From the NCBI GenBank assembly GCA_947456305.1, contig CANGPN010000013.1, positions 1 through 59,836 on the forward strand: 59,836 nt of DNA, written 5' to 3'. Under the pieces are notes generated by a model. It ran no database searches, was not told where the DNA came from, and saw nothing but the letters and a program-made list of their open reading frames with translations. Numbering within the stretch: the stretch's first letter is position 1; each line of letters opens with the position of its first letter. The DNA is from Comamonadaceae bacterium (GTDB lineage: Bacteria; Pseudomonadota; Gammaproteobacteria; Burkholderiales; Burkholderiaceae_C). The translations under genes were made by a program, and so were the position numbers. Below are positions 17,633 to 25,702 of this stretch, in pieces.

Positions 17633-19789
17633 TTGGAAGTTTCATTTGTTGAAGAAATCAAGTCACTACGCTTAAAGGATGGTGAACGTTTTCACGGCGA
17701 AGGCATATTGGCGGTGACCAAAGCTTTGTTGCAATCCGGCGTGGCCTATGTCGGCGGCTACCAAGGCGCACCGGTGTCGCATTTGCTGGACGTGATGGTG
17801 CAAGCCAAACCATTGATGCAAGAACTCGGCGTGCATGTGGAAGCCTGTGCCAACGAAGCCTCTGCTGCGGCCATGCTGGGTGCCAGCATCCACTACCCCT
17901 TGCGCGGCGCGGTCACTTGGAAATCCATCGTCGGGACCAATGTGGCCAGTGATGCATTGTCGAACTTGGCTTCACCCGGTGTGGTCGGCGGTGCGCTCAT
18001 CGTGGTCGGCGAAGACTATGGCGAAGGTGCCTCCGTCATCCAAGAACGCACACATGCCTATGCACTGAAAAGCACTTTGTGTTTGCTGGACCCGCGCCCC
18101 GATTTAAGCCGCATGGTTGACATGGTGGAACACGGTTTCGCTTTGTCTGAGGCATCGAACATGCCGTGCATATTGGAGTTGCGTATACGCGCTTGTCATG
18201 TGCGCGGCAGTTTTGTCGCCAAGACCAACCGTGCACCCGCAGTGTCTACACGCCACCTGATGGCCGAACCTGCGAAGTTCGATTACATGCGTTTGGCGCA
18301 TCCGCCGGTCACTTTCAAACAAGAGAAACGCAAGCTCGAAGAACGTATTCCTGCGGCGCGTGAGTACATTGTGAAACACGGTTTGAACGAGCTCATGCCC
18401 GGAAAGAAACACGCTGACTTGGGTTTGATCGTGCAAGGCGGTTTGTACAACAGCGTGTTGCGCAGTTTGCAATTGCTGGGCTTGGCGAATGCCTTTGGTG
18501 ACTGCGATATTCCTATGCTGGTGCTGAATGTCACCTACCCGCTGGTGCCCGATCAAGTGGTGGATTTTTGCCAAGACAAACGCGCGGTGCTGGTGGTGGA
18601 AGAAGGCCAGCCCGAGTACATCGAACAAGACATCGCCACGCAATTGCGCCGACGTGGCATACACACACCTTTGCATGGCAAAGACATGTTGCCCGGCGCG
18701 GGTGAATACAACGTCGAAGCCATCACCTCGGGCTTGTCGCCTTTCATCGCGCAATATGTGTCCGCAGACAGCGCGCACAGCGGCCAGCAATGGTTGACCG
18801 GTTTGCAGCAACGCCGCGCCGATGTGGCCAAAGCACTGGGCCAGACCTTGCCTGCACGCCCGCCCGGCTTTTGCATAGGCTGCCCTGAGCGTCCGGTGTT
18901 TTCTGCATTGAAACTGGTGCAGCAAGAGATTGGCGATGTGCATATCGCCGCCGACATCGGTTGCCATGCTTTGGGCACGTTCGAGCCGTTTTCCACAGGA
19001 CATTCGATATTGGGTTACGGCATGAGTTTGGCGAGCCGCGCCGGTGTGTCGCCCATGATGCAAAGACGCACACTGGCCATCATGGGGGACGGCGGTTTCT
19101 GGCACAACGGTTTGCTCACCGGGGTGCAAAGCGCGTTGTTCAACGGCGACGATGCGGTGCTGTTGATTTTCAAAAACGGCTACACCTCGGCCACCGGCAC
19201 GCAAGACATCATCTCCACGCCGATGGAGGCTGAGAAGCAAGCCGCCGCCGACAAACACAGCAGCTTGTCGCACACCAACATGACCATCGAATCCACCTTG
19301 CAAGGCTTGGGTGTGCAATGGTTGAAAACGGTGCACACCTATGAAGTCGCGCATGTGAAAGCTTTGCTCAAAGAAGCCTTCACTTCAGATTTCAATGGTT
19401 TGAAAGTCATCATCGCCGAGGGCGAATGTCAGTTGGAGCGCCAGCGCCGCATCAAACCATGGATTCAATCGCTGCTGAAAAAAGGCAAACGCGTGGTGCG
19501 GGTGAAATACGGTGTGGATGAAGATGTGTGCAACGGCGACCATGCCTGCATACGCTTGTCCGGCTGCCCCACACTCACGCTCAAAGACAACCCCGATCCG
19601 CTGAAAGTCGACCCGGTGGCCACCGTCATCGATGGTTGCGTCGGTTGCGGTTTGTGCGGCGAAAACGCACACGCGGCTACTTTGTGTCCGAGTTTTTACA
19701 GAGCGGAAATCATTCAAAACCCGGGGCTGTTTGAAAGCTTATGGGCGGGTTTGCAATCGAGGCTGGTACGCGCCATGCAAACGACATGA
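17633..19789 (+). CDS. Indolepyruvate ferredoxin oxidoreductase, alpha (IorA-like) subunit
   Basis: About 718 residues of the 2-oxoacid:ferredoxin oxidoreductase family. The N-terminal pyrimidine-binding region includes GGYQGAPVSHLLDVM and the conserved EACANEASAAAMLGAS. A middle CIGCPERPVF motif precedes the TPP-binding MGDGGFWHNG...NGYTSATG block (about 488-530). A C-terminal ferredoxin-like region carries two cysteine clusters (CNGDHACIRLSGC and CVGCGLCG...LC), ligands for Fe-S centres. It would oxidatively decarboxylate aryl-pyruvates to aryl-acetyl-CoA. A TTG start at 17633 is chosen because GGAG lies 7 nt upstream; a TTG at 17612 is the alternative. The stop overlaps the beta-subunit start (ATGA). 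Confidence 0.85.
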   Translation: MEVSFVEEIKSLRLKDGERFHGEGILAVTKALLQSGVAYVGGYQGAPVSHLLDVMVQAKPLMQELGVHVEACANEASAAAMLGASIHYPLRGAVTWKSIVGTNVASDALSNLASPGVVGGALIVVGEDYGEGASVIQERTHAYALKSTLCLLDPRPDLSRMVDMVEHGFALSEASNMPCILELRIRACHVRGSFVAKTNRAPAVSTRHLMAEPAKFDYMRLAHPPVTFKQEKRKLEERIPAAREYIVKHGLNELMPGKKHADLGLIVQGGLYNSVLRSLQLLGLANAFGDCDIPMLVLNVTYPLVPDQVVDFCQDKRAVLVVEEGQPEYIEQDIATQLRRRGIHTPLHGKDMLPGAGEYNVEAITSGLSPFIAQYVSADSAHSGQQWLTGLQQRRADVAKALGQTLPARPPGFCIGCPERPVFSALKLVQQEIGDVHIAADIGCHALGTFEPFSTGHSILGYGMSLASRAGVSPMMQRRTLAIMGDGGFWHNGLLTGVQSALFNGDDAVLLIFKNGYTSATGTQDIISTPMEAEKQAAADKHSSLSHTNMTIESTLQGLGVQWLKTVHTYEVAHVKALLKEAFTSDFNGLKVIIAEGECQLERQRRIKPWIQSLLKKGKRVVRVKYGVDEDVCNGDHACIRLSGCPTLTLKDNPDPLKVDPVATVIDGCVGCGLCGENAHAATLCPSFYRAEIIQNPGLFESLWAGLQSRLVRAMQTT

Positions 19790-21357
19790 CACAGCCCGTC
19801 AGTTTGTTGGTGTGTGCCTTGGGCGGAGAAGGCGGCGGTGTGCTCAGCGAATGGCTGATGGACACAGCCAGACGCGCAGGCTATCCGGCGCAAAGCACAT
19901 CTATTCCCGGCGTGGCGCAACGCACGGGGGCCACCACTTATTACATCGAGGTGTTACCCACGCCATTGCATGAGTTGAACGGCAAGCATCCGGTGTTCAG
20001 CCTCAACCCCGTGCCGGGTGCGCTGGATGCGTTGGTGTCTACAGAGTTGCTGGAAACGGCGCGGCAAATCTCACTCGGTCTGGTGTCTGCCGACCGCACA
20101 AGCGTGTTCAGTTCATCGTCGCGCAGCTTGACCACGCTGGAGCGCATGCCCATGGGCGACGGACGCTTGGACGCACAACCTTTGCTGGATCTGGTGAACA
20201 CCTGTTCACGCGAATCGCAAGTCTGGGATTTTTCCGCCATGGCCAAAGAACAAGGCACCATGGTCAGCGCCGTGATGTTCGGCGTGATCGCGGCCAGCGG
20301 CTTGTTCCCCATGGCACGCGAACATTACGAAGCGACGATTGGCACAGGCGGCAGCAGCGCGGCGAGTTTGCGCGGTTTTAACGCGGCGTTTGAACGGGTA
20401 CGCAACACGCAAACCGTGCAAGCCATGTTGGCAGATGTTGATGCGACTCACTCTGCATCTGCACCGCATGAGCCTGCGCTTGATGGCTTTGCGCCGAATG
20501 TGCGCGAACTCGCCACCCTGGGTTTCGCCAGACTTTGCGATTACCAACACCGCACCTACGCCATGCAATATGTGCAACGCCTGCAACAGGTGTTGGATGC
20601 GGAAATTGCGGTCGATCCATTGCACGCGCATCAATACCAAGCCACGCGCGAAGCCGCGCGTTGGCTGGCACTGTGGATGGCGTTTGACGACATCGTGCGG
20701 GTGGCGGATTTGAAAAGCCGTGCCAGCCGCCAGCAACGCGTGGCCTTGGAAGTGAAACAACAAGACGGCGAACTGCTGCGCATTTACGAGCATTTCAAAC
20801 CCGGCGTGCCCGAGTTGGCAGGTCTACTGCCTGCATGGCTGGCCGCGCCACTGCTGCGGTTTGACAATGCGCGTGTAATGAAAGGCCGCGAACCTTTAGC
20901 CTTGCCTTTGAAGATAGGTTCGCATTCAGTGGGTGGCATGTTGGCTTTGCGAATACTGGCCAGCATGAAGTGGTTGCGTCCTTTTAGCAGCCGTTTTGCG
21001 GTGGAGCAAACCGATATCCAACAATGGCTGGACACGCTGTGCGCCGGTTTGCGCGAACACCACGAGCTGGGCTTGCAGTTGGCCATGTGCGGCAGATTGA
21101 TCAAAGGCTACGGCAGCACCAACGAACGCGCCAAACACAATCTGCAACACATATTGAAATATTTGGCAGCTGCACACATCAACCCGTCACCGCAGTGGCG
21201 CGCTGATGCCGTGCGCCAATCCCGCGAGGCCGCATTGACCGACGAAGCGGGCACTGCACTTGACCAACGCTTGCAAAGCTTGGGAGCGCCCCGACGCGCA
21301 GTGGTTGAACAACCGATACGCTTCATCCGCTCTGCCGCTCGCCGCAAACCCGATTGA
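19786..21357 (+). CDS. Indolepyruvate oxidoreductase, beta (IorB-like) subunit with C-terminal extension
   Basis: 523 residues, about twice the size of simple IorB proteins. The first part matches the gamma/beta domain of 2-oxoacid oxidoreductases (GGEGGGVLSEWLMDTARRAG, then GVAQRTGATTYYIEV), with a second block ALDALVSTELLETAR. The remaining roughly 300 residues are helical and resemble the extra C-terminal domain (DUF6537 type) seen in large fused indolepyruvate oxidoreductases. The ATGA overlap with the alpha subunit implies a stoichiometric complex. It likely delivers the thioester product to CoA in aromatic amino-acid or aryl-pyruvate catabolism. The start at 19786 is preferred over an in-frame ATG inside the alpha gene. 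Confidence 0.82.
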   Translation: MTQPVSLLVCALGGEGGGVLSEWLMDTARRAGYPAQSTSIPGVAQRTGATTYYIEVLPTPLHELNGKHPVFSLNPVPGALDALVSTELLETARQISLGLVSADRTSVFSSSSRSLTTLERMPMGDGRLDAQPLLDLVNTCSRESQVWDFSAMAKEQGTMVSAVMFGVIAASGLFPMAREHYEATIGTGGSSAASLRGFNAAFERVRNTQTVQAMLADVDATHSASAPHEPALDGFAPNVRELATLGFARLCDYQHRTYAMQYVQRLQQVLDAEIAVDPLHAHQYQATREAARWLALWMAFDDIVRVADLKSRASRQQRVALEVKQQDGELLRIYEHFKPGVPELAGLLPAWLAAPLLRFDNARVMKGREPLALPLKIGSHSVGGMLALRILASMKWLRPFSSRFAVEQTDIQQWLDTLCAGLREHHELGLQLAMCGRLIKGYGSTNERAKHNLQHILKYLAAAHINPSPQWRADAVRQSREAALTDEAGTALDQRLQSLGAPRRAVVEQPIRFIRSAARRKPD

Positions 21358-21446
21358 CGCACCACTCCGCTACAAGGGCAGATACCGAGACGAGTGCCTG
21401 CGCTGGTGGGTTATCCTTTGCCGATTCATTAATCCCTGTTTTAGCC

Positions 21447-22487
21447 ATGAAAAAAATTCTGTCCGCCCCAATGTTGCGCTTGAGTTTGTTGTCTCTGTGT
21501 TTGATGGGGTTGCATGGCTTGACCAGCGCGCAAGACAAAGTGCAACAAGTGCGCGTGTCCACTTGGGTACCGGCGCAACACGCCTTGAACCCGGCGGTGC
21601 AAACCTGGATTGAGAGCCTGAAAAAAGCCTCGGGCGGCAGCATCAACCCCACGCTGTTCCCGTCTGAGCAACTCGGCAAAGCCATGGACCATTACGACAT
21701 GGCACGCGATGGTTTGACCGATTTTGCGTTTGTGAATCCCGGCTATCAACCTGGCCGCTTTCCGATTTTTGCTGCGGCATCTTTGCCCTTCGAGATCAGC
21801 AACGCCAAAGCTGGTTCAGCCGCCATCGATGCCTGGTACCGCGCTTATGCCGCCAAAGAAATGAAAGAGGTGAAATATTGTTTTGCCTTCGCACATGACC
21901 CGGGCGCTTTGCATTCACGCAAAAAAGTCTTGATGCCTGCCGACATGAAAGGCATGAAAGTGCGCCCCGCCACCTCCACCGTGGGCCAAATGGTGACCTT
22001 GCTCGGCGGCACCAATGTGCAAGCCTCTGCACCCGAAGCACGCGACGCAATTGAACGCGGCGTGGCCGATGCCATCACCTTCCCCTGGGGCTCACTCACT
22101 TTGTTCGGCATCGACAAAGTGGTGAAGTTCCACATGGACGTGCCGCTGTATGTGACACCGTTTGTGTGGGTCATGAACCTGGACAAGTACAACAGCTTGT
22201 CACCGGCGCAAAAGCAAGCGGTCGACAGCCATTGCACCAGCGAGTGGGCTGAAAAAATCGGCACAGCATGGGCCGACTTTGAAATCAGCGGCCGTACCAA
22301 ATTGATGGCCGACAAAGCTAACCGCGAGATTTACTCGCTCACACCCGATCAACTTGCCGCTTGGAAAACCGCTGTGGCACCGGTCAAACAGCAATGGGCC
22401 GATGAAGTGAAAAAACGCGGCGATGACCCGACGGCTGTGATGAAAGCTTTGCAGCAAAGCCTGACTAAATACAAATCCGCGATGTGA
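21447..22487 (+). CDS. dctP: TRAP transporter solute-binding protein, DctP family
   Basis: About 346 residues with a signal peptide (hydrophobic core about 10-24, cleavage near LTSAQ). Mature sequence follows the DctP pattern: VRVSTWVPAQHALNP, LFPSEQLGKAMDHYDMARDG and a conserved ligand-carboxylate Arg in GMKVRPATSTVGQM (about 175). It binds an organic acid in the periplasm and delivers it to the DctQM permease encoded next. It starts 89 nt after the IorB-like gene in the same direction, so co-transcription with the oxidoreductase genes is possible. The ATG at 21447 is set by the signal peptide; the upstream frame extension is not plausible. Confidence 0.9.
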   Translation: MKKILSAPMLRLSLLSLCLMGLHGLTSAQDKVQQVRVSTWVPAQHALNPAVQTWIESLKKASGGSINPTLFPSEQLGKAMDHYDMARDGLTDFAFVNPGYQPGRFPIFAAASLPFEISNAKAGSAAIDAWYRAYAAKEMKEVKYCFAFAHDPGALHSRKKVLMPADMKGMKVRPATSTVGQMVTLLGGTNVQASAPEARDAIERGVADAITFPWGSLTLFGIDKVVKFHMDVPLYVTPFVWVMNLDKYNSLSPAQKQAVDSHCTSEWAEKIGTAWADFEISGRTKLMADKANREIYSLTPDQLAAWKTAVAPVKQQWADEVKKRGDDPTAVMKALQQSLTKYKSAM

Positions 22488-22495
22488 CTTTACCC

Positions 22496-23011
22496 ATGAC
22501 AGCGAAAAGCAAAAGCCCGTTCGACCGCATCATTGACACCATCGAATGGCTGGCCGCCATGTTTGTCGGCATCGTCGCCGCGAACATTTTCATCGCCGTC
22601 ATGCTGCGCAAATTTTTCGACACCTCCATACCCGACAGCTACGACTTCGGCCGCTTGCTGCTGGGCATTTTGATTTTCTGGGGCATTGCCGCCACCAGTT
22701 ACAGAGGCGGTCACATCACCGTGGATTTGCTGTGGACGCATGCCAGCCCGCGCTACAAACGTTGGATTGATGTGTTCGCCACGCTGGTACTGTTGCTGGT
22801 GGTCACCGTGCAAACCATCATGTTGTTTGACAAAGTCGCCAACACCTACCGCGACAACGTTCAAACCTATGACCTCAATTTACCGACTTGGCCGTTTTTC
22901 GCAGTGGCTTGGTTCGGCGATGTGTGTGCGGTTTTGTTGATTGCGATTCGCACTTGGCGATTGATCGCCGACCCTGAAGCGCTGGCCCCCACCACCGGCG
23001 GGGGACACTGA
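22496..23011 (+). CDS. dctQ: TRAP transporter small permease, DctQ family
   Basis: 171 residues with four predicted membrane segments (about 18-40, 50-72, 88-110, 130-152) and the small-subunit signature DFGRLLLGILIFWGIAATSYRGGHITVDLL. It anchors and supports the large permease. An ATG at 22496 is chosen; a GTG at 22484 overlapping the dctP stop (GTGA) would add four residues and is a real alternative. One nucleotide separates its stop from dctM. Confidence 0.9.
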   Translation: MTAKSKSPFDRIIDTIEWLAAMFVGIVAANIFIAVMLRKFFDTSIPDSYDFGRLLLGILIFWGIAATSYRGGHITVDLLWTHASPRYKRWIDVFATLVLLLVVTVQTIMLFDKVANTYRDNVQTYDLNLPTWPFFAVAWFGDVCAVLLIAIRTWRLIADPEALAPTTGGGH

Positions 23012-23012
23012 C

Positions 23013-24329
23013 ATGGATTTGATGAACCTCAGCCCGGATGCGGTGGCCATCATCGGCTTTGTCGCTTTGTTCGCCTTGATGCTGCTGCGCGTTCCCGTTG
23101 GCATGGCCATGGGGTTGGTGGGCGTGTGCGGTTACAGCTATATCTCAGGCAGCGGACCGGCGTTGAAGTTGATCGGCCAAACCTCCATGCGCACCGTCAC
23201 CGACTACACCTTTGGCGTGATCCCCATGTTCATGTTGATGGGCGCGTTTGTTTCTGTGTCAGGCGTGAGCCGCGAATTGTTTCGTGCGGCCAATGCGTTC
23301 ATCGGCCATTTACGCGGCGGCCTGGGCGTGGCCACTGTCTTGGCCTGCGGCGGTTTTGCCGCCATTTGCGGCTCATCGGTGGCGACAGCCGCCACGTTTT
23401 CATCCGTGGCCTACCCGGAGATGCGTCGCTTTGGCTACCCGCAATCGTTTTCCACTGGCGTGATCGCTGCGGGTGGCACCTTGGGCGCGATGCTGCCACC
23501 GTCCACCGTGCTGGCGGTCTACGCCATCCTTACCCAACAAGACATTGGCAAGCTGTTCATGGCCGGCATCATCCCTGGCTTGCTCGCCATGGCCATGTAT
23601 GTGTTGACCATCTTCATCATCGTGCGCGTGCGCCCTGACTGGCTGCCGCGCGGCGAAACCACCACCTGGGCCGAACGCTTTGCCGGTCTCAAAGATGTGT
23701 GGGCACCGCTGTTGTTGTTTGTGTTTGTCATCGGCGGTTTGTACGGTGGTTTCTTCACGCCGACTGAAGCGGGAGGCGTCGGTGCCACGGGCGCGTTTTT
23801 GCTTGGCGTGTTGCGCGGCAAGTTAGACCGCGCCGGTATTTTGGAAGCGCTGCTGTCTGCCACACGCACAGCGGCGGCGGTGTTCACCGTGTTGATTGGC
23901 GCGCTGATCTTCGGTTACTTTTTGACCATCACACAAACCCCGCAAAAGCTGACCGGGTTTTTGACCGAACTGGGCTTAGGGCCTTACGGCGTGCTGGCCT
24001 TGATCATGCTGATGTATTTGGTGCTGGGCTGTTTGATGGATGCCATGGCCATGATCATTTTGACTGTGCCGATTATTTTTCCGGTCATTGTTCAGCTCGG
24101 CTTTGATCCGATCTGGTTTGGCATCATCATTGTGATGACGGTAGAGCTGGGCTTGATTCATCCGCCGGTAGGCATGAATGTATTCGTCATCAAAAGCGTG
24201 GTGCACGATGTGAGCTTCATGACGATTTTCAAAGGCGTGATTCCGTTTGTGTTGACAGACATACTGCGCTTAATTATCTTGATTACCTTCCCTATGATTG
24301 CGCTTTGGTTACCCGGGCGCATGGCTTAA
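23013..24329 (+). CDS. dctM: TRAP transporter large permease, DctM family
   Basis: 438 residues with about twelve membrane helices. DctM signatures are VIPMFMLMGAFVSVSGV, the GGLGVATVLACGGFAAICGSS loop, and GVIAAGGTLGAMLPPST. It uses the sodium or proton gradient to import the solute bound by DctP. Together with dctP and dctQ it forms a complete P-Q-M set in the usual order. Its stop lies just ahead of copy 2 of the dispersed repeat. Substrate unknown: proximity to an indolepyruvate-type oxidoreductase hints at an aryl-pyruvate or other 2-oxoacid, which is inference only. Confidence 0.92.
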   Translation: MDLMNLSPDAVAIIGFVALFALMLLRVPVGMAMGLVGVCGYSYISGSGPALKLIGQTSMRTVTDYTFGVIPMFMLMGAFVSVSGVSRELFRAANAFIGHLRGGLGVATVLACGGFAAICGSSVATAATFSSVAYPEMRRFGYPQSFSTGVIAAGGTLGAMLPPSTVLAVYAILTQQDIGKLFMAGIIPGLLAMAMYVLTIFIIVRVRPDWLPRGETTTWAERFAGLKDVWAPLLLFVFVIGGLYGGFFTPTEAGGVGATGAFLLGVLRGKLDRAGILEALLSATRTAAAVFTVLIGALIFGYFLTITQTPQKLTGFLTELGLGPYGVLALIMLMYLVLGCLMDAMAMIILTVPIIFPVIVQLGFDPIWFGIIIVMTVELGLIHPPVGMNVFVIKSVVHDVSFMTIFKGVIPFVLTDILRLIILITFPMIALWLPGRMA

Positions 24330-24340
24330 TTTTTTGTATT

Positions 24341-24532
24341 TCCTGCGGTTTAAAGGCACGCTTGGCCAATCCATCCGGACGTGGCGTTATTTAAGCTCGC
24401 GTTAAATGAAGACACGCTTGGCCGGCCCATCCGGTGTGCTTTTTCTGCGCTTTCGCTGGAAAAAAACACCCCCTCCGAATCAGCCTGAATTGACGTCTCT
24501 GTTTTTGAATTAATTGGAACCTGACCCCAATT
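24341..24532 (-). repeat. Dispersed intergenic repeat, copy 2 (inverted relative to copy 1)
   Basis: The reverse complement matches 7259-7598 in two blocks: a 27-nt identity (24506-24532) and a longer block (24341-24477) with the two internal CCGGATGGnnnGGCCAAGC modules. The 28-nt spacer replaces the 168-nt spacer of copy 1. It starts 11 nt after dctM. No gene is evident in 24330-24627; the rest (24533-24627) shows nothing recognisable. Confidence 0.8.
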
Positions 24533-24627
24533 ATTCAATTATTGATGCCGCCGGAGAAAACATGGCAAACGGACAAACGACATGGCTGGCGGGCGGTCAT
24601 GACACGAATACTTCCCTCAAAGCCGAT

Positions 24628-25101
24628 TCACTTCACACAGAGCATTTTCACCAACAAAGCATCCACACTGTCAGTCGCGATACGCGTGAAACGCAACGGC
24701 GTTTCGTAATGGTTCATCACCTCGCCTTGCCCGTTCAATCCGGAAAAGCGCGTCATTTCAGAGGTGGCCAACTTGCCTGATTGGCAATCCAGCATAGCTT
24801 TGGTTTTTTCGGACAATACTTCCTTACCCTCTAAATTGGTCAGCGGCTTCACAAAATTTGACAAACGCCACACGCTGATGCGCTCGCCTTCGCGCTGCTG
24901 ATCTTGCGCAATGAAATACTGCGCTTGCGCGTCTGTGGTCAACCATAGCCATTGCGCTCTGGCAGGCAAACTCCAAAAGCTTAAAAGACTGCACAGCGCC
25001 GCGGCAATGAATGCTGGCCGTCCATTGAACCCGTTTAGAGTTTTTACCTGAGCTCTATAGTCTGACTGACAAGACTGAATGCATTGGGTTGATTGACGCA
25101 T
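24628..25101 (-). CDS. Surface-adhesin E-like secreted protein
   Basis: 157 residues. A long N-terminal region precedes a hydrophobic stretch (about 30-48) ending in ARA/QW, a plausible signal peptide. The mature part follows the pattern of the surface-adhesin E (PF16747) type domain: YFIAQDQQREGERISVWRLSNF (start about 62), then an aromatic-poor linker, LDCQSGKLATSEMTRFSG with a conserved Cys, and a second Cys near the C terminus (LLVKMLCVK) likely forming a disulfide. Function in this family is mostly unknown. It lies 2 nt downstream of the cupin gene, so the two are probably co-transcribed. Confidence 0.6.
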   Translation of the reverse strand: MRQSTQCIQSCQSDYRAQVKTLNGFNGRPAFIAAALCSLLSFWSLPARAQWLWLTTDAQAQYFIAQDQQREGERISVWRLSNFVKPLTNLEGKEVLSEKTKAMLDCQSGKLATSEMTRFSGLNGQGEVMNHYETPLRFTRIATDSVDALLVKMLCVK

Positions 25102-25103
25102 CT

Positions 25104-25595
25104 TCAGTTCAACTTGCGCGGCTCGCCGAAATCACCGACTTGAGGAAATAAAAATGTCGTGCTACTCGGGCCAATACCCATGATTTGCACAGTCGCGCCC
25201 TCTTTACCGCCGCCGTCGTAATGGATGGCACCGGCAGGATGTTGCATATAACTTCCCGTCTTCAGCGGTTGTGTGGCCTTGGGGTCCCAGCTGTCATCTG
25301 TACCGGCTAACCAGGTACCTTGTATCACTGTGACATATCGGTCTTCGCGGTGGTAATGCGGTGCACTCATCACACCCGGTGGAAACACCACGCGTATCAC
25401 ATAGGGACCTGGTTTGGACGGGTCACCCGAAATCACCGCAAATTTCACGCCTTTGCCTGCGTCTTTCCACTGAATCTGCTCAGGTTCGACCACGGTGAAT
25501 GTCTTGTCCAGACTTTGCGCCGACGCCAAGTCGCTCACACTTGCCAGACCAAGTGCCAGTGCCAGTGCACACACGCTAAATTTGAAATTGTCCAT
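25104..25595 (-). CDS. Secreted cupin-domain protein
   Basis: 163 residues with an N-terminal signal peptide (cleavage near LASAQ, about residue 27). A single cupin domain follows: PPGVMSAPHYHREDRYVTVIQGTW holds the His-x-His...Glu-type metal ligands of motif 1, and MQHPAGAIHYDGG holds the motif 2 His. It resembles periplasmic cupins of the ChrR/DUF4437 type. Role unknown. The start at 25595 has a good GGAGA ribosome site (AGGAGACGCGGC) immediately upstream; the 20-residue upstream extension lacks a signal peptide and is rejected. Its product and the SaeE-like protein may act together in the periplasm. Confidence 0.78.
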   Translation of the reverse strand: MDNFKFSVCALALALGLASVSDLASAQSLDKTFTVVEPEQIQWKDAGKGVKFAVISGDPSKPGPYVIRVVFPPGVMSAPHYHREDRYVTVIQGTWLAGTDDSWDPKATQPLKTGSYMQHPAGAIHYDGGGKEGATVQIMGIGPSSTTFLFPQVGDFGEPRKLN

Positions 25596-25702
25596 GCCGC
25601 GTCTCCTAAGAATAAACTGTGGTTGACATCTTAGCGGGACACTTTCACACGGCAAGCTTTGGAGACGCCGTCACTGTCACAGACGTTCATCTGCACAAGC
25701 CT

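Noticed and set aside
24341..24532. Insertion sequence at the dispersed repeat
   Set aside because: No transposase frame or terminal inverted repeats with target duplication; left as a repeat of unknown type.
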